Of a DNA stretch of 64,000 nt, positions 1-8,506 are shown piece after piece. A program made the position numbers and the translations under genes. The first letter of the stretch is position 1; every line of letters begins with the position of its first letter. Where the stretch lies: positions 1-64,000 of the forward strand of contig NZ_CALYOY010000003.1 in the NCBI RefSeq assembly GCF_945269915.1, in the 5' to 3' direction. The notes beneath the pieces are model-generated. The model was not told the origin of the DNA. It did not search any database and saw only the letters and a list, made by a program, of their open reading frames with translations. The stretch is from an uncultured Bifidobacterium sp. Its GTDB lineage: Bacteria; Actinomycetota; Actinomycetes; Actinomycetales; Bifidobacteriaceae.

Positions 1-20
1 TCCCCCTAGCTCCACGGACA

Positions 21-46
21 GGGTTTCCGGGGTTTCCCGGGAGCCC
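21..46 (+). terminator. Intrinsic terminator of a gene left of the window
   Basis: An 11-bp stem (21-31 with 36-46, including two G-T pairs) closes a 4-base loop and is followed by a T-rich tail at 47-59. This is a textbook plus-strand terminator, so a plus-strand transcript probably ends here, just inside the window edge. Confidence 0.7.
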
Positions 47-59
47 TTTTCGTTTTCTC

Positions 60-370
60 CTGATTTTCCCACCGGTCTAAGAGCATCCCGCAGGTGTCTG
101 TGTTCTGCAAGGACGGTCCAGGACCGGGCGGGATAACCCAGGGCAGGTTACGCACCCGTGGCGCCAGAGGAAGCTAACTCACGATCAGGAGGACAAGGCA
201 CTACCGGGCAGACCATTCCGGCCTGGTCAAGCCAAAGCCGTCATCGACCCTCGGTCACTGTAACGGCGTTGCATGCCGCGGCCGACGACATGATTCAAAC
301 CATGCCGACTACGTTCCATTTCAATCCTGTCACACTTGTTTCAGCTATACGACAACAAACCAAGAATAGA
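60..370. other. Intergenic stretch, no gene seen
   Basis: Open frames here lack ribosome binding sites and family resemblance. The stretch separates the terminator at the left edge from the GntR-led operon and probably contains that operon's promoter, but I could not find a convincing -35/-10 pair. Confidence 0.4.
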
Positions 371-396
371 CATGTACTATACAGGTACTAGACATG
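371..396. promoter_or_regulatory. Candidate GntR/HutC-type operator
   Basis: An imperfect palindrome has outer arms CATGT/ACATG and contains two near-identical nonamers, GTACTATAC (374-382) and GTACTAGAC (385-393). HutC-subfamily GntR regulators typically bind short palindromes of the GT-TA-AC type. The site lies directly before the GntR gene, so autoregulation of the four-gene operon is inferred. Confidence 0.5.
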
Positions 397-423
397 TCGA
401 CATTATTAAGGTACAATACAGAT

Positions 424-1173
424 ATGAACGATGGCAGCAAGAAATCAGCAAAGGCGCACAGACTGCAGTCACAGTCCGTCGCCGACAAACTTGCGGAGCG
501 TATCATCAAGGGGCAGCTCCAGAATGAGGAACGTCTGGCCTCTGAACAGGCTCTTGCCGAAGAGTTCGGCGTCGCCCGCGGAACCTTACGCAACGCCCTG
601 GCTATACTCAACGAGCGCAGGATGGTGACCACCAGACCGGGTGTGGGCTCTTTCGTTTCCTACCACGGTCACAACATGCGGCATTCCTGGGGATGGGCGC
701 AAGCCACAGCTCAGACCGGCTCCCCCACTACTACGGAAATCCTCTCCACCACCAAGGGCTCAGCACCCGAACAGTTAGGCAGAGCATACGGGATAGACGT
801 CGATATGTACACGATCGTCAGGCGCAGACTGAGTGGGGGCATTCCCGTTTCAGTGGAAATATCACACCTGCCATCCACCCCGGTTCTCGACCTGCTCATG
901 GAACGCGGTCTGCTTGGTGACTCCATATCAATGACCATGAAAGCCGCGGGCCTCGAACCTGTCAGCGGTGTCCAGGATGCCCGTGTGGACCTGCCACCGG
1001 AAGAGTATAGGCAACCCTTGGGAATGACCGGAGACCATGCTTTCCTGATTGTGGACAGGGCCAGTTTCGACAAGGACAATCGACTGGTGGAATTCGTTAC
1101 GTCCTACTTAAATCCAGAGCACTTCACATTGCACATCGAATTCGGAGGTACACAGAGCAATGAACAAGACTGA
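424..1173 (+). CDS. GntR family transcriptional regulator (HutC/UTRA type)
   Basis: A 249-aa regulator with an N-terminal winged helix-turn-helix (about residues 15-80, including LASEQALAEEFGVARGTLRN) and a C-terminal UTRA effector domain (about 90-240). UTRA regulators sense small metabolites and usually repress their own catabolic operon. An in-frame ATG at 394 would extend the protein by 10 residues but lies inside the candidate operator and has no Shine-Dalgarno. I prefer the ATG at 424, preceded by AAGG at 408. The 3' end overlaps the next gene by 14 bases, so the two are cotranscribed. The gene is the counterpart of E. coli yegW by context. The ligand is unknown. Confidence 0.85.
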   Translation: MNDGSKKSAKAHRLQSQSVADKLAERIIKGQLQNEERLASEQALAEEFGVARGTLRNALAILNERRMVTTRPGVGSFVSYHGHNMRHSWGWAQATAQTGSPTTTEILSTTKGSAPEQLGRAYGIDVDMYTIVRRRLSGGIPVSVEISHLPSTPVLDLLMERGLLGDSISMTMKAAGLEPVSGVQDARVDLPPEEYRQPLGMTGDHAFLIVDRASFDKDNRLVEFVTSYLNPEHFTLHIEFGGTQSNEQD

Positions 1174-2155
1174 AGAAAGCGCCCTTGGTGCATTGACGGG
1201 ATTATCGCTGGGAGATGCACTGGGCATGCCCACGCAGAGCATGAGTCCAGCAGCCATTCGTGAAGCCTATGGCAGGGTTGATACCCTGCGTGACGCTATA
1301 CCCAATCAACCCATCGCCCCTGGTATGCCTGCAGGTTCAGTCACCGATGACACGGAACAGGCATTGATTGTGGCAGATTTAATCATCAATGGCCGGGGCC
1401 ATATCGACCCCGTTGACTTCTCTAAACGCCTTCTGGCCTGGGAGGACGATATGAAATCCCGAGGATCGCTCGATCTCTTGGGACCCTCCACCAAGCTGGC
1501 CCTGGAGCAGGTTCGTCAGGGTGCGGACATATCAAGCACAGGGAAAACCGGTACCACCAATGGGGCAGCCATGCGTGTCACCCCCGTCGGCATAGCCAAC
1601 AGGCCTGATGATACGCGGACGCTGGCGAACCGGATCTACGAGTCCTGCCAAGTCACCCACGATACGGTTGCGGGCTTCCAAGGCGCCGCATTGATCAGCA
1701 CGGTGGTGAGCCTGGGGGTTGAGGGAATGCCCATTCGCGAGGCTTTGGAAGAATCCCTGCGCGTGGTGCACTCCATGGACTCCCGTGGAGCCTGGACACC
1801 CAAGGCTTCTGTCCCCGCACGTGCCCGTCAGGCAATACATCTGTCCGAGGAATTCCTGGACGAAGACGATTTCGAGCAGCACCTGATAGCGGACTGCGGC
1901 ACCTCGGTTGAATCAAATGAATCAGTCGCGGCTTCCTTTGCCCTGGCTTGGAGGTTCGCGGACAACCCCCAAACCTCCCTTTTCACAGCGGTGAACCTTG
2001 GCGGCGATACCGATACCATCGCCGCGATGACCGGTGCCATGACTGGTGCCTGTGCCGGTCCCGACGCTTTCGATGCCGCATTATGTTCACAGGTGGCCGC
2101 GGTATCCCACCTCAACCTGCCGAAAGCGGCCCGTGCGCTAACCGCCTTGAGATAG
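1160..2155 (+). CDS. ADP-ribosylglycohydrolase (DraG/ARH) family protein
   Basis: A 331-aa protein covering a whole ADP-ribosylglycohydrolase fold. The N-terminal GLSLGDALGMPTQ and SVTDDTEQ motifs and the C-terminal GGDTDTIAAM motif match the conserved aspartates that hold the two magnesium ions in this family. Family members cleave N- or O-glycosidic bonds to ADP-ribose. In this setting, between a regulator, a nucleobase permease and a PfkB kinase, the substrate is more likely an imported nucleoside-like molecule than ADP-ribosylated protein; that is inference. GGAGG at 1144 precedes the ATG. It corresponds to yegU of the E. coli yegTUVW cluster. Confidence 0.85.
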   Translation: MNKTEESALGALTGLSLGDALGMPTQSMSPAAIREAYGRVDTLRDAIPNQPIAPGMPAGSVTDDTEQALIVADLIINGRGHIDPVDFSKRLLAWEDDMKSRGSLDLLGPSTKLALEQVRQGADISSTGKTGTTNGAAMRVTPVGIANRPDDTRTLANRIYESCQVTHDTVAGFQGAALISTVVSLGVEGMPIREALEESLRVVHSMDSRGAWTPKASVPARARQAIHLSEEFLDEDDFEQHLIADCGTSVESNESVAASFALAWRFADNPQTSLFTAVNLGGDTDTIAAMTGAMTGACAGPDAFDAALCSQVAAVSHLNLPKAARALTALR

Positions 2156-2299
2156 CTATTCCGACCGGGTCGAAATCTGACACCTTTCATGGTTGCGGCA
2201 GCCTCAGCCAACTCGCAGACCGCCACATTGCTGTATGCCACATCTTCTACCCGGAGCATGCCAATTCCAATGTTCAACATGAGTCAAAGGAGACAATAC

Positions 2300-3766
2300 A
2301 TGCCAACTACAACAAAACAGAGCACCATTCTCTCCAGGGTGGAGCAAAGAGGCATCGAACCTGTGCCCGAAAACGAAAGGAACGGATCACCCGGTCAGCT
2401 GTTCTGGGTCTGGTTCGCCGCCAATATCTCCATCATGGGAATACCTCTCGGAGCCACCCTGATTGCCCAGGGGCTCAACCTCTGGCAAGCCGTCCTCGCT
2501 ACGATCATCGGAGCTTTCGGCTCCTTTGCACTGGTGGGCGTGATTTCCATAGCCGGGAAAAGGGGCGGAGCCCCAACCCTTACCCTATCCAGAGCCATTT
2601 TCGGTGTCAGAGGCAATGCAGGCCCCACACTCGTGGCTCTCCTTTCCAGGTTGGGCTGGGAAACGGTAAACACGATGACCGGGGCATTCGCGCTACTGTC
2701 GCTCTTAGCCATCATCTTCGGCACCTCGGCCGACGCCAAGCACTCTCCCCTCCTGACCTTCGCCTGCATTGCCATCTTCGTGGCGCTGACGGTGGTCGTT
2801 TCGGCCGCCGGTCATGCCTTCATCCTCAACGTGCAGAAGTGGGCCACTTGGGTATTCGGAGCACTTACCCTTCTGGTGGCAATCTATCTGGCAACGACCG
2901 TCGACTGGTCTTCTTTTGTCGGTAATGCACCCGGCTCAGCCAGCGCCTTTCTAATCGGCATCGGCACCATTGCCGCCGGCTCGGGCATCGGCTGGGTCAA
3001 TTCCGGTGCGGATATGGCCCGTTACCAGAAAACCTCGGTAAAATCCGGCTCCCTGGTTCTTAGCGCCGCAGCCGGAGCCGGCATACCTCTTGTCGTCGTC
3101 ATCGGCCTGGGGTCAGCACTGACCGCAGGCAATTCAACCATTGCCGCCGCTGCTGATCCGGTAGCCGCTGTCCGTGGCGCACTTCCTGCATGGGTCTCCA
3201 TCCCCTATCTGGTTGCCGCTTTCGCCGGGTTGCTCATGTCCAACAACCTTTCCGTCTATTCAGCCGGCCTGACCACCATCACCCTGGGCATCAGGATTCC
3301 CCGCGCCTATGCGGTCATCGTCGATGTGGTGGTGACAACTTGCGGAGCCCTATACTTCACCCTGGGATCAGACGGTTTCTACGGTCCCTTCGTCACCTTC
3401 ATCTCCCTGCTGGCCATACCGTTGAGCACTTGGGCAGGTATCTTCCTGACAGATATGATTTCCCGCAAACGTTATGATGCCGACGGTCTCATGAATCTTC
3501 AACCCGACTCCCCCTACTGGTACTGGCACGGAATCAATCTTCCGGCCATCATCAGCTGGCTGGTTGGAATCATTGCAGGCTTCCTCTTCGTGACGGCCCA
3601 GGTCTCCAAAGATGAGATCTGGTTCTCCGGCCCCCTGGCTGAAAGCTTCCTGGGCAGGAATGGCCTGGCATGGCTTGTCTCCCTCCTGTTGGGAGGGATC
3701 CTCTATGGCTTTCTGCATATCCTCTCCGGGGAATCCGCAGCAATGAAGGAGAATAACCATGAATGA
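2300..3766 (+). CDS. NCS1 family permease (cytosine/purine/hydantoin type)
   Basis: A 488-aa membrane transporter of the nucleobase:cation symporter-1 family (CodB-like), with about 12 hydrophobic segments. The N-terminal region shows the NCS1 pattern of a GxxxG-rich first helix, then LTLSRAIFGVRGNAG. The frame is open from 2189, but the ATG at 2300 has AAAGGAGA seven bases upstream, so I set the start there. It follows the ADP-ribosylglycohydrolase gene by 144 bases and overlaps the kinase gene by 8. NCS1 proteins import nucleobases, allantoin, hydantoins or related compounds with Na+ or H+. Substrate cannot be read from sequence. In E. coli yegTUVW the transporter is of the MFS type (YegT), so this is a replacement of transporter class. 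Confidence 0.85.
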   Translation: MPTTTKQSTILSRVEQRGIEPVPENERNGSPGQLFWVWFAANISIMGIPLGATLIAQGLNLWQAVLATIIGAFGSFALVGVISIAGKRGGAPTLTLSRAIFGVRGNAGPTLVALLSRLGWETVNTMTGAFALLSLLAIIFGTSADAKHSPLLTFACIAIFVALTVVVSAAGHAFILNVQKWATWVFGALTLLVAIYLATTVDWSSFVGNAPGSASAFLIGIGTIAAGSGIGWVNSGADMARYQKTSVKSGSLVLSAAAGAGIPLVVVIGLGSALTAGNSTIAAAADPVAAVRGALPAWVSIPYLVAAFAGLLMSNNLSVYSAGLTTITLGIRIPRAYAVIVDVVVTTCGALYFTLGSDGFYGPFVTFISLLAIPLSTWAGIFLTDMISRKRYDADGLMNLQPDSPYWYWHGINLPAIISWLVGIIAGFLFVTAQVSKDEIWFSGPLAESFLGRNGLAWLVSLLLGGILYGFLHILSGESAAMKENNHE

Positions 3767-4748
3767 ATCCGATTCAGCGACCAGGAAACCTTGCATTCTC
3801 CATCTCGGTCAGGTGGTGGTGGACCTGAGCATGGATATCGACCACCTCCCGGAGCGCGGTGGGGACATATTCGCCACTCGGAGTGCCATGGCGGTCGGTG
3901 GTGGATACAACGTACTCCGTGCCGCCAGGCAAATGGAGGCCCCGATTTCCTATATGGGTGCTCTTGGTACAGGACCCATGGCGGATATGTCCCGTCAGGC
4001 CTTGGCATCCATACAGGTTCCCGCCAAGGGGCCAGTCCTCGATGACTGCGATACCGGATATTCGATCGCCTTGATTGAACCCTCGGGTGAACGGACCTTC
4101 GTCTCCGCACGAGGAGCCGAAACCCGCGTACCCGAAGGTACCTACGAAGGCATGAGCCTAGTTGCCGGTGATGTCATCTACATGAGCGGATATTCCTTCT
4201 GCCATAAGGACAACAGTCGAAGTCTGGTCGGGTTCGCCAGGAAACACCAGGGGGACAGATTACCGGTCCTCTTCGATATCGGGCCCATGGTGGCCGATAT
4301 AGACCTGAACGTACTCAAAACGGTCAACGGTCTTCATCCAATCTGGTCCCTCAACGAGCGTGAGGGACCAATCCTGGCAGACCGCCTTGGGTGCAGGCCT
4401 GCAACGGCTGATGGGACCGAACCGGAATCCATCTGCAGCAGCCTCTGTCTAGGTCTCGGCAGCCCGGTAATTCTCAGGGCCGGTGCCCGCGGAGCATGGT
4501 ATTGTCAGCCGGACAATACGAAGGGATGCCGGTACATCCCCACTCCGCGAGTCAATGCTGTTGACACCAACGGAGCCGGTGATGCCCACGCAGGTGTCCT
4601 CTGCGCAGCCATCTTCCAAGGCATGCCCATGGAGGAAGCACTGATCTGGGCCAACTGCGCAGGAGCCCTTTCCACCACGCAACGTGGACCGGCCACCTGC
4701 CCGGATGCGGAATCCATACGGAAAGCTGTCTCGTCCATGCTGAGATAA
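3759..4748 (+). CDS. PfkB family carbohydrate/nucleoside kinase
   Basis: A 329-aa ribokinase-like kinase. The N-terminal substrate-binding motif GGGYNVLRAA and the C-terminal signature DTNGAGDAHAG, with its catalytic aspartate, are both present. PfkB kinases phosphorylate sugars or nucleosides at a primary hydroxyl. AAGGAG at 3746 lies upstream, and the start overlaps the permease stop, showing translational coupling. It is the yegV counterpart of the cassette. A plausible role is phosphorylating the sugar or nucleoside released or imported by its neighbours; no specific substrate is claimed. Confidence 0.85.
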   Translation: MNESDSATRKPCILHLGQVVVDLSMDIDHLPERGGDIFATRSAMAVGGGYNVLRAARQMEAPISYMGALGTGPMADMSRQALASIQVPAKGPVLDDCDTGYSIALIEPSGERTFVSARGAETRVPEGTYEGMSLVAGDVIYMSGYSFCHKDNSRSLVGFARKHQGDRLPVLFDIGPMVADIDLNVLKTVNGLHPIWSLNEREGPILADRLGCRPATADGTEPESICSSLCLGLGSPVILRAGARGAWYCQPDNTKGCRYIPTPRVNAVDTNGAGDAHAGVLCAAIFQGMPMEEALIWANCAGALSTTQRGPATCPDAESIRKAVSSMLR

Positions 4749-4769
4749 GCGAACAAAGTACATATAGAA

Positions 4770-4800
4770 GAGGGCCATCGGCTTCACAGCGGTGGCCCTC
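4770..4800. terminator. Convergent terminator hairpin
   Basis: GAGGGCCA (4770-4777) pairs with TGGCCCTC (4793-4800), 22 bases after the kinase stop and just before the end of the convergent gldA. There is no strong T-run on either side, so efficiency is uncertain. Confidence 0.5.
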
Positions 4801-4815
4801 CTGCAATTCAAGGGA

Positions 4816-5901
4816 TCAGAGACGCTTCCCCACCTCGTCGGCTGCGCGCAGGGCGTGGGCCACGTCGACGGGGGTGACCTCGAAGGGCATGTTCCCCATG
4901 GTCTCATCAGGGCCGCAGGCATGTTCGCCAACACTGAGCAGGTCCTCGTCGGTGGCGTCGCCAATGCCGATCTCCTCCAGGGATGTGGGCAGGCCGACCT
5001 GACGGAAGAAGTCATAGACCTCAGCCGTCTCGTCGAATGAGCGATCCTCCAGGACGAACTCGGCCAGGGTGCCGAAGGCCACCTTCTCCCCGTGGAGCAT
5101 CTTGTGGGTGCCCTCCAGGGCGGTCATCCCGTCATGGATGGCGTGTGCCGCAGCCAGACCGGAGCTTTCGAATCCCAGTCCGCTGAGCAGGGTGTTGGCC
5201 TCGATGATGTTCTCCAGGGCGGCCGTGCGGATGCCTGCCTTTGCGGCGGCAACCGCCTTGGCCCCATCCTCGAGGAGGGTGTCGTGGCAGAGCTTGGCCA
5301 GGGTGAAGGCGGCGTTGGTGGCATGGCCTCCGGTCATGGTGATGGCATTGGACCGCACGCAGGCTGCTGCCTCGTAATAGGTGGCGAAGGCGTCACCGAG
5401 CCCTGCGACCAGGAACCGCACCGGGGCCTTGGCGATGATGTCGGTATCCATCAGAACGACGTTGGGGTTGGAAGGCAGGGGCAGGTACTTGTCGAAAACG
5501 CCGTCCGGACGGTAAAGGACGGACAGACGGGAGCAGGGTGCATCGGATGATGCAGCAGTGGGGACGATCATGACCGGCAGGTGGGCGTAGAAAGCCACGG
5601 CCTTGGCCGTATCCAGCGTTTTGCCGCCACCGATGCCGATGACCACATCGCTGGACCCCAGATGCTCCCGGTGGTGGTCGATCTCCTCGGCGGAGCACTC
5701 ACCGCCGAACTCCATGAGCTGATAAGTCATCTGCTTCTGATCGAAGGAGGAGACGATCTGATCGTGATAGAGCTTGTCGATCATCGGATCGACGATGATG
5801 TGGGCGCCTCTGGAACCTATGGCCGCATATTCATCGGCCAGCTGTCCCATGGCACCTTCCTGCTGGATATAGCTTCCGGGAGAACATAGAACCTTACGCA
5901 T
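4816..5901 (-). CDS. gldA: Glycerol dehydrogenase
   Basis: A 361-aa iron-containing alcohol dehydrogenase family protein of the GldA branch, which oxidises glycerol to dihydroxyacetone with NAD+. The dinucleotide-binding GIGGGKTLDTAKA, the TAASSDAPCS loop, and the metal ligands in AGLGDAFATYYEA (Asp), AAHAIHDGM (His) and KMLHGEKVAFG (His) are all present. Length fits the family. AGGGGT precedes the ATG. A well-spaced promoter lies about 90 bases upstream. The related 1-propanol/lactaldehyde enzymes are less likely because the zinc-ligand pattern is GldA-like. Confidence 0.88.
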   Translation of the reverse strand: MRKVLCSPGSYIQQEGAMGQLADEYAAIGSRGAHIIVDPMIDKLYHDQIVSSFDQKQMTYQLMEFGGECSAEEIDHHREHLGSSDVVIGIGGGKTLDTAKAVAFYAHLPVMIVPTAASSDAPCSRLSVLYRPDGVFDKYLPLPSNPNVVLMDTDIIAKAPVRFLVAGLGDAFATYYEAAACVRSNAITMTGGHATNAAFTLAKLCHDTLLEDGAKAVAAAKAGIRTAALENIIEANTLLSGLGFESSGLAAAHAIHDGMTALEGTHKMLHGEKVAFGTLAEFVLEDRSFDETAEVYDFFRQVGLPTSLEEIGIGDATDEDLLSVGEHACGPDETMGNMPFEVTPVDVAHALRAADEVGKRL

Positions 5902-5987
5902 GGCAACCCCTATCTAGATGACATATTTCGCTGAACCGTCATCGGCTCCTTGGATGAAGTCCATCATCCATCAGGACCGATTCTACC

Positions 5988-6016
5988 GGTATACGCTGAC
6001 CGTGGCACCCGGACAA
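5988..6016 (-). promoter_or_regulatory. Predicted sigma-70 promoter of gldA
   Basis: On the minus strand TTGTCC (6016-6011) and TATACC (5993-5988) are separated by exactly 17 bases. This places the transcript start about 80 bases before the gldA start codon. A second AT-rich hexamer TAGAAT lies just downstream. Confidence 0.5.
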
Positions 6017-6028
6017 GACCAAGGCTGA

Positions 6029-6988
6029 CTACTGGGCCGCCTTTGACGGTGGTGCCGGGGATGCGGAATCCGGGGACGACCCTGTTGTGGGTGTCGTTTC
6101 AGGAGCTGTCGGGGTCTTGGAGTTCGAGGCATCCGGACTGGGTTCAGGCTCCTGCTGGGTCGGTCTGGTGGTCTGCTGGGGCGTCTGGGTATGCCCCTGG
6201 CTGGGCTGGGTGGTCACACTGGGCTGACTCGTCTCCCCCCGTTCATCCTGGGGTCGGGTCGTTTCGGTAGGGTTGCCTTCGGTGGTCTGCTCGGTGGTCG
6301 ATGGACTGACCACGTTGCGGACCACATGGTCGGTCCCCTCACCCTTGGTCAGGAGATTGATGGCCAGGGCGCTCAGGATGACCGCCACCAGGGCACTGAC
6401 CACGGAAACGATGATGATGTTCCGTTTCCTGCGCTTGATCTGGGCGGGGGAAAGAGCAATGGCCCGACCACCCTGATGGGAACCACCGAGGGCATCATCA
6501 CCACGGTGATTTCCTCCCCCATTGGTGGATACCACGGTTCTGCCGCCGTTCTGTCTCCCTCCGTTGTCGGCCGAAACCGGCTGCATGACAGTGGTCCGGC
6601 CGGAATCATGCCGGGCCGGAGGCAAAAGGGTCGTTTCTTCTCCTGAGGCCTGACCGCCTCCCGTCTTCCCACCCACAGGCCGCATGACCGTGGTTTCGCG
6701 ACCGACCTGGGGCATGGTCTGGGTTTCCCGGTTCGAAGTATCGTCAGTCGTGTCCACGGCGTTCTTGTCGTCATCGCCGCCGATGACGGTCTCCTGGAAC
6801 TTCTGCCCGGAGGCCTCCAGGACGTTCTTGTAGATCTGTGAGGCCACAGCCGACACAATGGAACCTATGGCCACTCCAATGATGGACCCTGCTACGCCGA
6901 TCTTGGCCGCCAGCCAGAACGAGGTCATGGCAGCCAGGGCTCCGGCGGCTATCTGGGCCCACGAAATGTCATGGAAGAAATTCTTCAA
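6029..6988 (-). CDS. Hypothetical membrane protein with Thr/Pro-rich tail
   Basis: A 319-aa protein I do not recognise. Residues 11-55 form a Gly/Ala-rich hydrophobic hairpin (ISWAQIAAGALAAMTSFWLA, then IGVAGSIIGVAIGSIVSAVA). Residues about 70-165 are polar, with repeated TTVMRPV/TTVMQPV-like and gly-asn-rich stretches. A membrane helix follows (IIIVSVVSALVAVILSALAI). About 100 residues of Thr/Pro/Gln/Ser-rich, probably disordered sequence (TTRPTQQEPEPSP) then run to the C-terminus, likely outside the cell. It may be a surface or envelope protein specific to bifidobacteria. No enzymatic motif is visible. Confidence 0.65.
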   Translation of the reverse strand: MKNFFHDISWAQIAAGALAAMTSFWLAAKIGVAGSIIGVAIGSIVSAVASQIYKNVLEASGQKFQETVIGGDDDKNAVDTTDDTSNRETQTMPQVGRETTVMRPVGGKTGGGQASGEETTLLPPARHDSGRTTVMQPVSADNGGRQNGGRTVVSTNGGGNHRGDDALGGSHQGGRAIALSPAQIKRRKRNIIIVSVVSALVAVILSALAINLLTKGEGTDHVVRNVVSPSTTEQTTEGNPTETTRPQDERGETSQPSVTTQPSQGHTQTPQQTTRPTQQEPEPSPDASNSKTPTAPETTPTTGSSPDSASPAPPSKAAQ

Positions 6989-7158
6989 CCCCCGGCTCCT
7001 TCATACCCATCGGCTGCGTGTACTGATGAATCATGATAGCGCCGACCTGTGTCGAACTTGTGATAGGCCTCCGGGTATGCAGGCCGCACTCGCGCAAGGC
7101 CGAATGGTTACGACCCGGCCCCTCTTGGCTGGCGCCCGAAGGTTTCGCGCAGCGGTAA

Positions 7159-7890
7159 TCAGTCCTGGTCGACCAGTCCCATGGGGCGATCCCAGTCTCC
7201 TCGCATGGCGATGGCCGGGCCCCTGTTGTAGTCGATCATGGACCACCGCAACTGACCGTCCTCCATGCTCCTGGCTGAAAGTCTGGCCCAATGCGCATTG
7301 CGCATGGTCACCATGCCCACATACTCGGGGTAGGTCTTCGCCATGCCCAGAATGGCCTGAAGAGCCTGGGAGATGAAGGAACCGTGCGAGAAGACAAAGA
7401 GATCGGTGTCCTCGTCGGCCGACAGGGCCCACTCGGTGATGGCCTCGAATCCACGCTCCCCCACATGGGGCTTGGACTCCGCGCCGTGCTTGAGTTCACC
7501 GCCGCCGCCACACATCCATGATGTATAGTCCTCGGGCCACCGGTCCATGACCTCTGCGGCACTGACACCCTCCCAGTCGCCGAATCCACGCTCACGCAGT
7601 CGGGTATCGGGATGGACCTCCACCCCCAGTGGATCGGCGAAGGCCCTTGCCGTGTCCATGGCCCGGGACAGGTCGGATGCGACCACCAGCTGTTTGCGTC
7701 CCTCGGGTACGGTATCGACGTATTCTCGGCGCAGTTCCTCGGCCGAACGCTCAACCTGCCAACGGCCGGTCGTATTCAGGGGGATGTCAATCTGCCCTTG
7801 CATGCGATGCTTGGCGTTGTAGTTGGTCTGCCCATGCCTGACCAGTGTCAGGGAGCGGACATGACGAAGAGAACCCGCCCCTTCGTTCAT
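7159..7890 (-). CDS. Histidine phosphatase (phosphoglycerate mutase-like) family protein
   Basis: A 243-aa histidine phosphatase superfamily protein. LVRHGQTNYNAKHRMQGQ carries the RHG catalytic histidine and FSHGSFISQ the second histidine. Substrates in this family range from phosphoglycerate to nucleotides, and the specificity here is unknown. It starts inside the rsfS stop codon (ATGA overlap), so the two are coupled. In actinobacteria a phosphatase of this family often follows rsfS. Confidence 0.85.
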   Translation of the reverse strand: MNEGAGSLRHVRSLTLVRHGQTNYNAKHRMQGQIDIPLNTTGRWQVERSAEELRREYVDTVPEGRKQLVVASDLSRAMDTARAFADPLGVEVHPDTRLRERGFGDWEGVSAAEVMDRWPEDYTSWMCGGGGELKHGAESKPHVGERGFEAITEWALSADEDTDLFVFSHGSFISQALQAILGMAKTYPEYVGMVTMRNAHWARLSARSMEDGQLRWSMIDYNRGPAIAMRGDWDRPMGLVDQD

Positions 7891-8387
7891 GACAAGGACT
7901 CCTCGTCCCGGTCGGGCCGGGCGAACCTGCTGCGCATGTCCGTATCCTCAAAACCGGCCATCATGGAATCGGGGTCCTCATCGGTCTGGTCATCCTCCAG
8001 GGTGAACCGGTGCTCCAGCTGGAGGTCGACCTGGGGGCAGTCCTTCCAGAGACGCTCGAGGTCATAGTACTTCCGGGCCTGCTTGTGCATGACGTGGATG
8101 ACGAAGTCGCCGTAGTCCAGGAGGACCCATTGTGCCTCGTCGATGCCCTCGCGTGAACGCGTGTCACGCTTGCATTGGATGTGCAGCTGCTTCTCCACCT
8201 CCTCGGCGATGGCCAGGACCTGACGTTCGTTGCCGCCCGTGGCCACCATGAAGATGTCCGTGATGGCGATGGGCTGGGACACGTCGAAAGCGACGATGTC
8301 CATGGCCTTGATATCGTTGGCGGCCTTGGCGGCCACCCGTACCGCGTCTATGGAATCCTGCAATGCTGGCACTGATATGCCTTTCAA
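7887..8387 (-). CDS. rsfS: Ribosome silencing factor
   Basis: A 166-aa RsfS/Iojap (DUF143) protein. It binds L14 on the large ribosomal subunit and blocks subunit joining in starvation. The core (residues 8-115: AAKAANDIKAMDIVAFDVS, ITDIFMVATGGNERQV, VLLDYGDFVIHVM) is intact. About 40 acidic residues extend beyond the usual C-terminus. It sits upstream of and overlaps the histidine phosphatase gene, and is downstream of glmU. Confidence 0.9.
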   Translation of the reverse strand: MKGISVPALQDSIDAVRVAAKAANDIKAMDIVAFDVSQPIAITDIFMVATGGNERQVLAIAEEVEKQLHIQCKRDTRSREGIDEAQWVLLDYGDFVIHVMHKQARKYYDLERLWKDCPQVDLQLEHRFTLEDDQTDEDPDSMMAGFEDTDMRSRFARPDRDEESLS

Positions 8388-8506
8388 CTGGATCTGTCCG
8401 AGGTCTCGGAAACTGCTCGGTTTATCTTACCTGTCATTATTCCTCACTCTTCGACCGGTGGAGGAACCCGGTTCCAAGTGAGGGGATCGCGCCGGGCGGG
8501 ATACGC

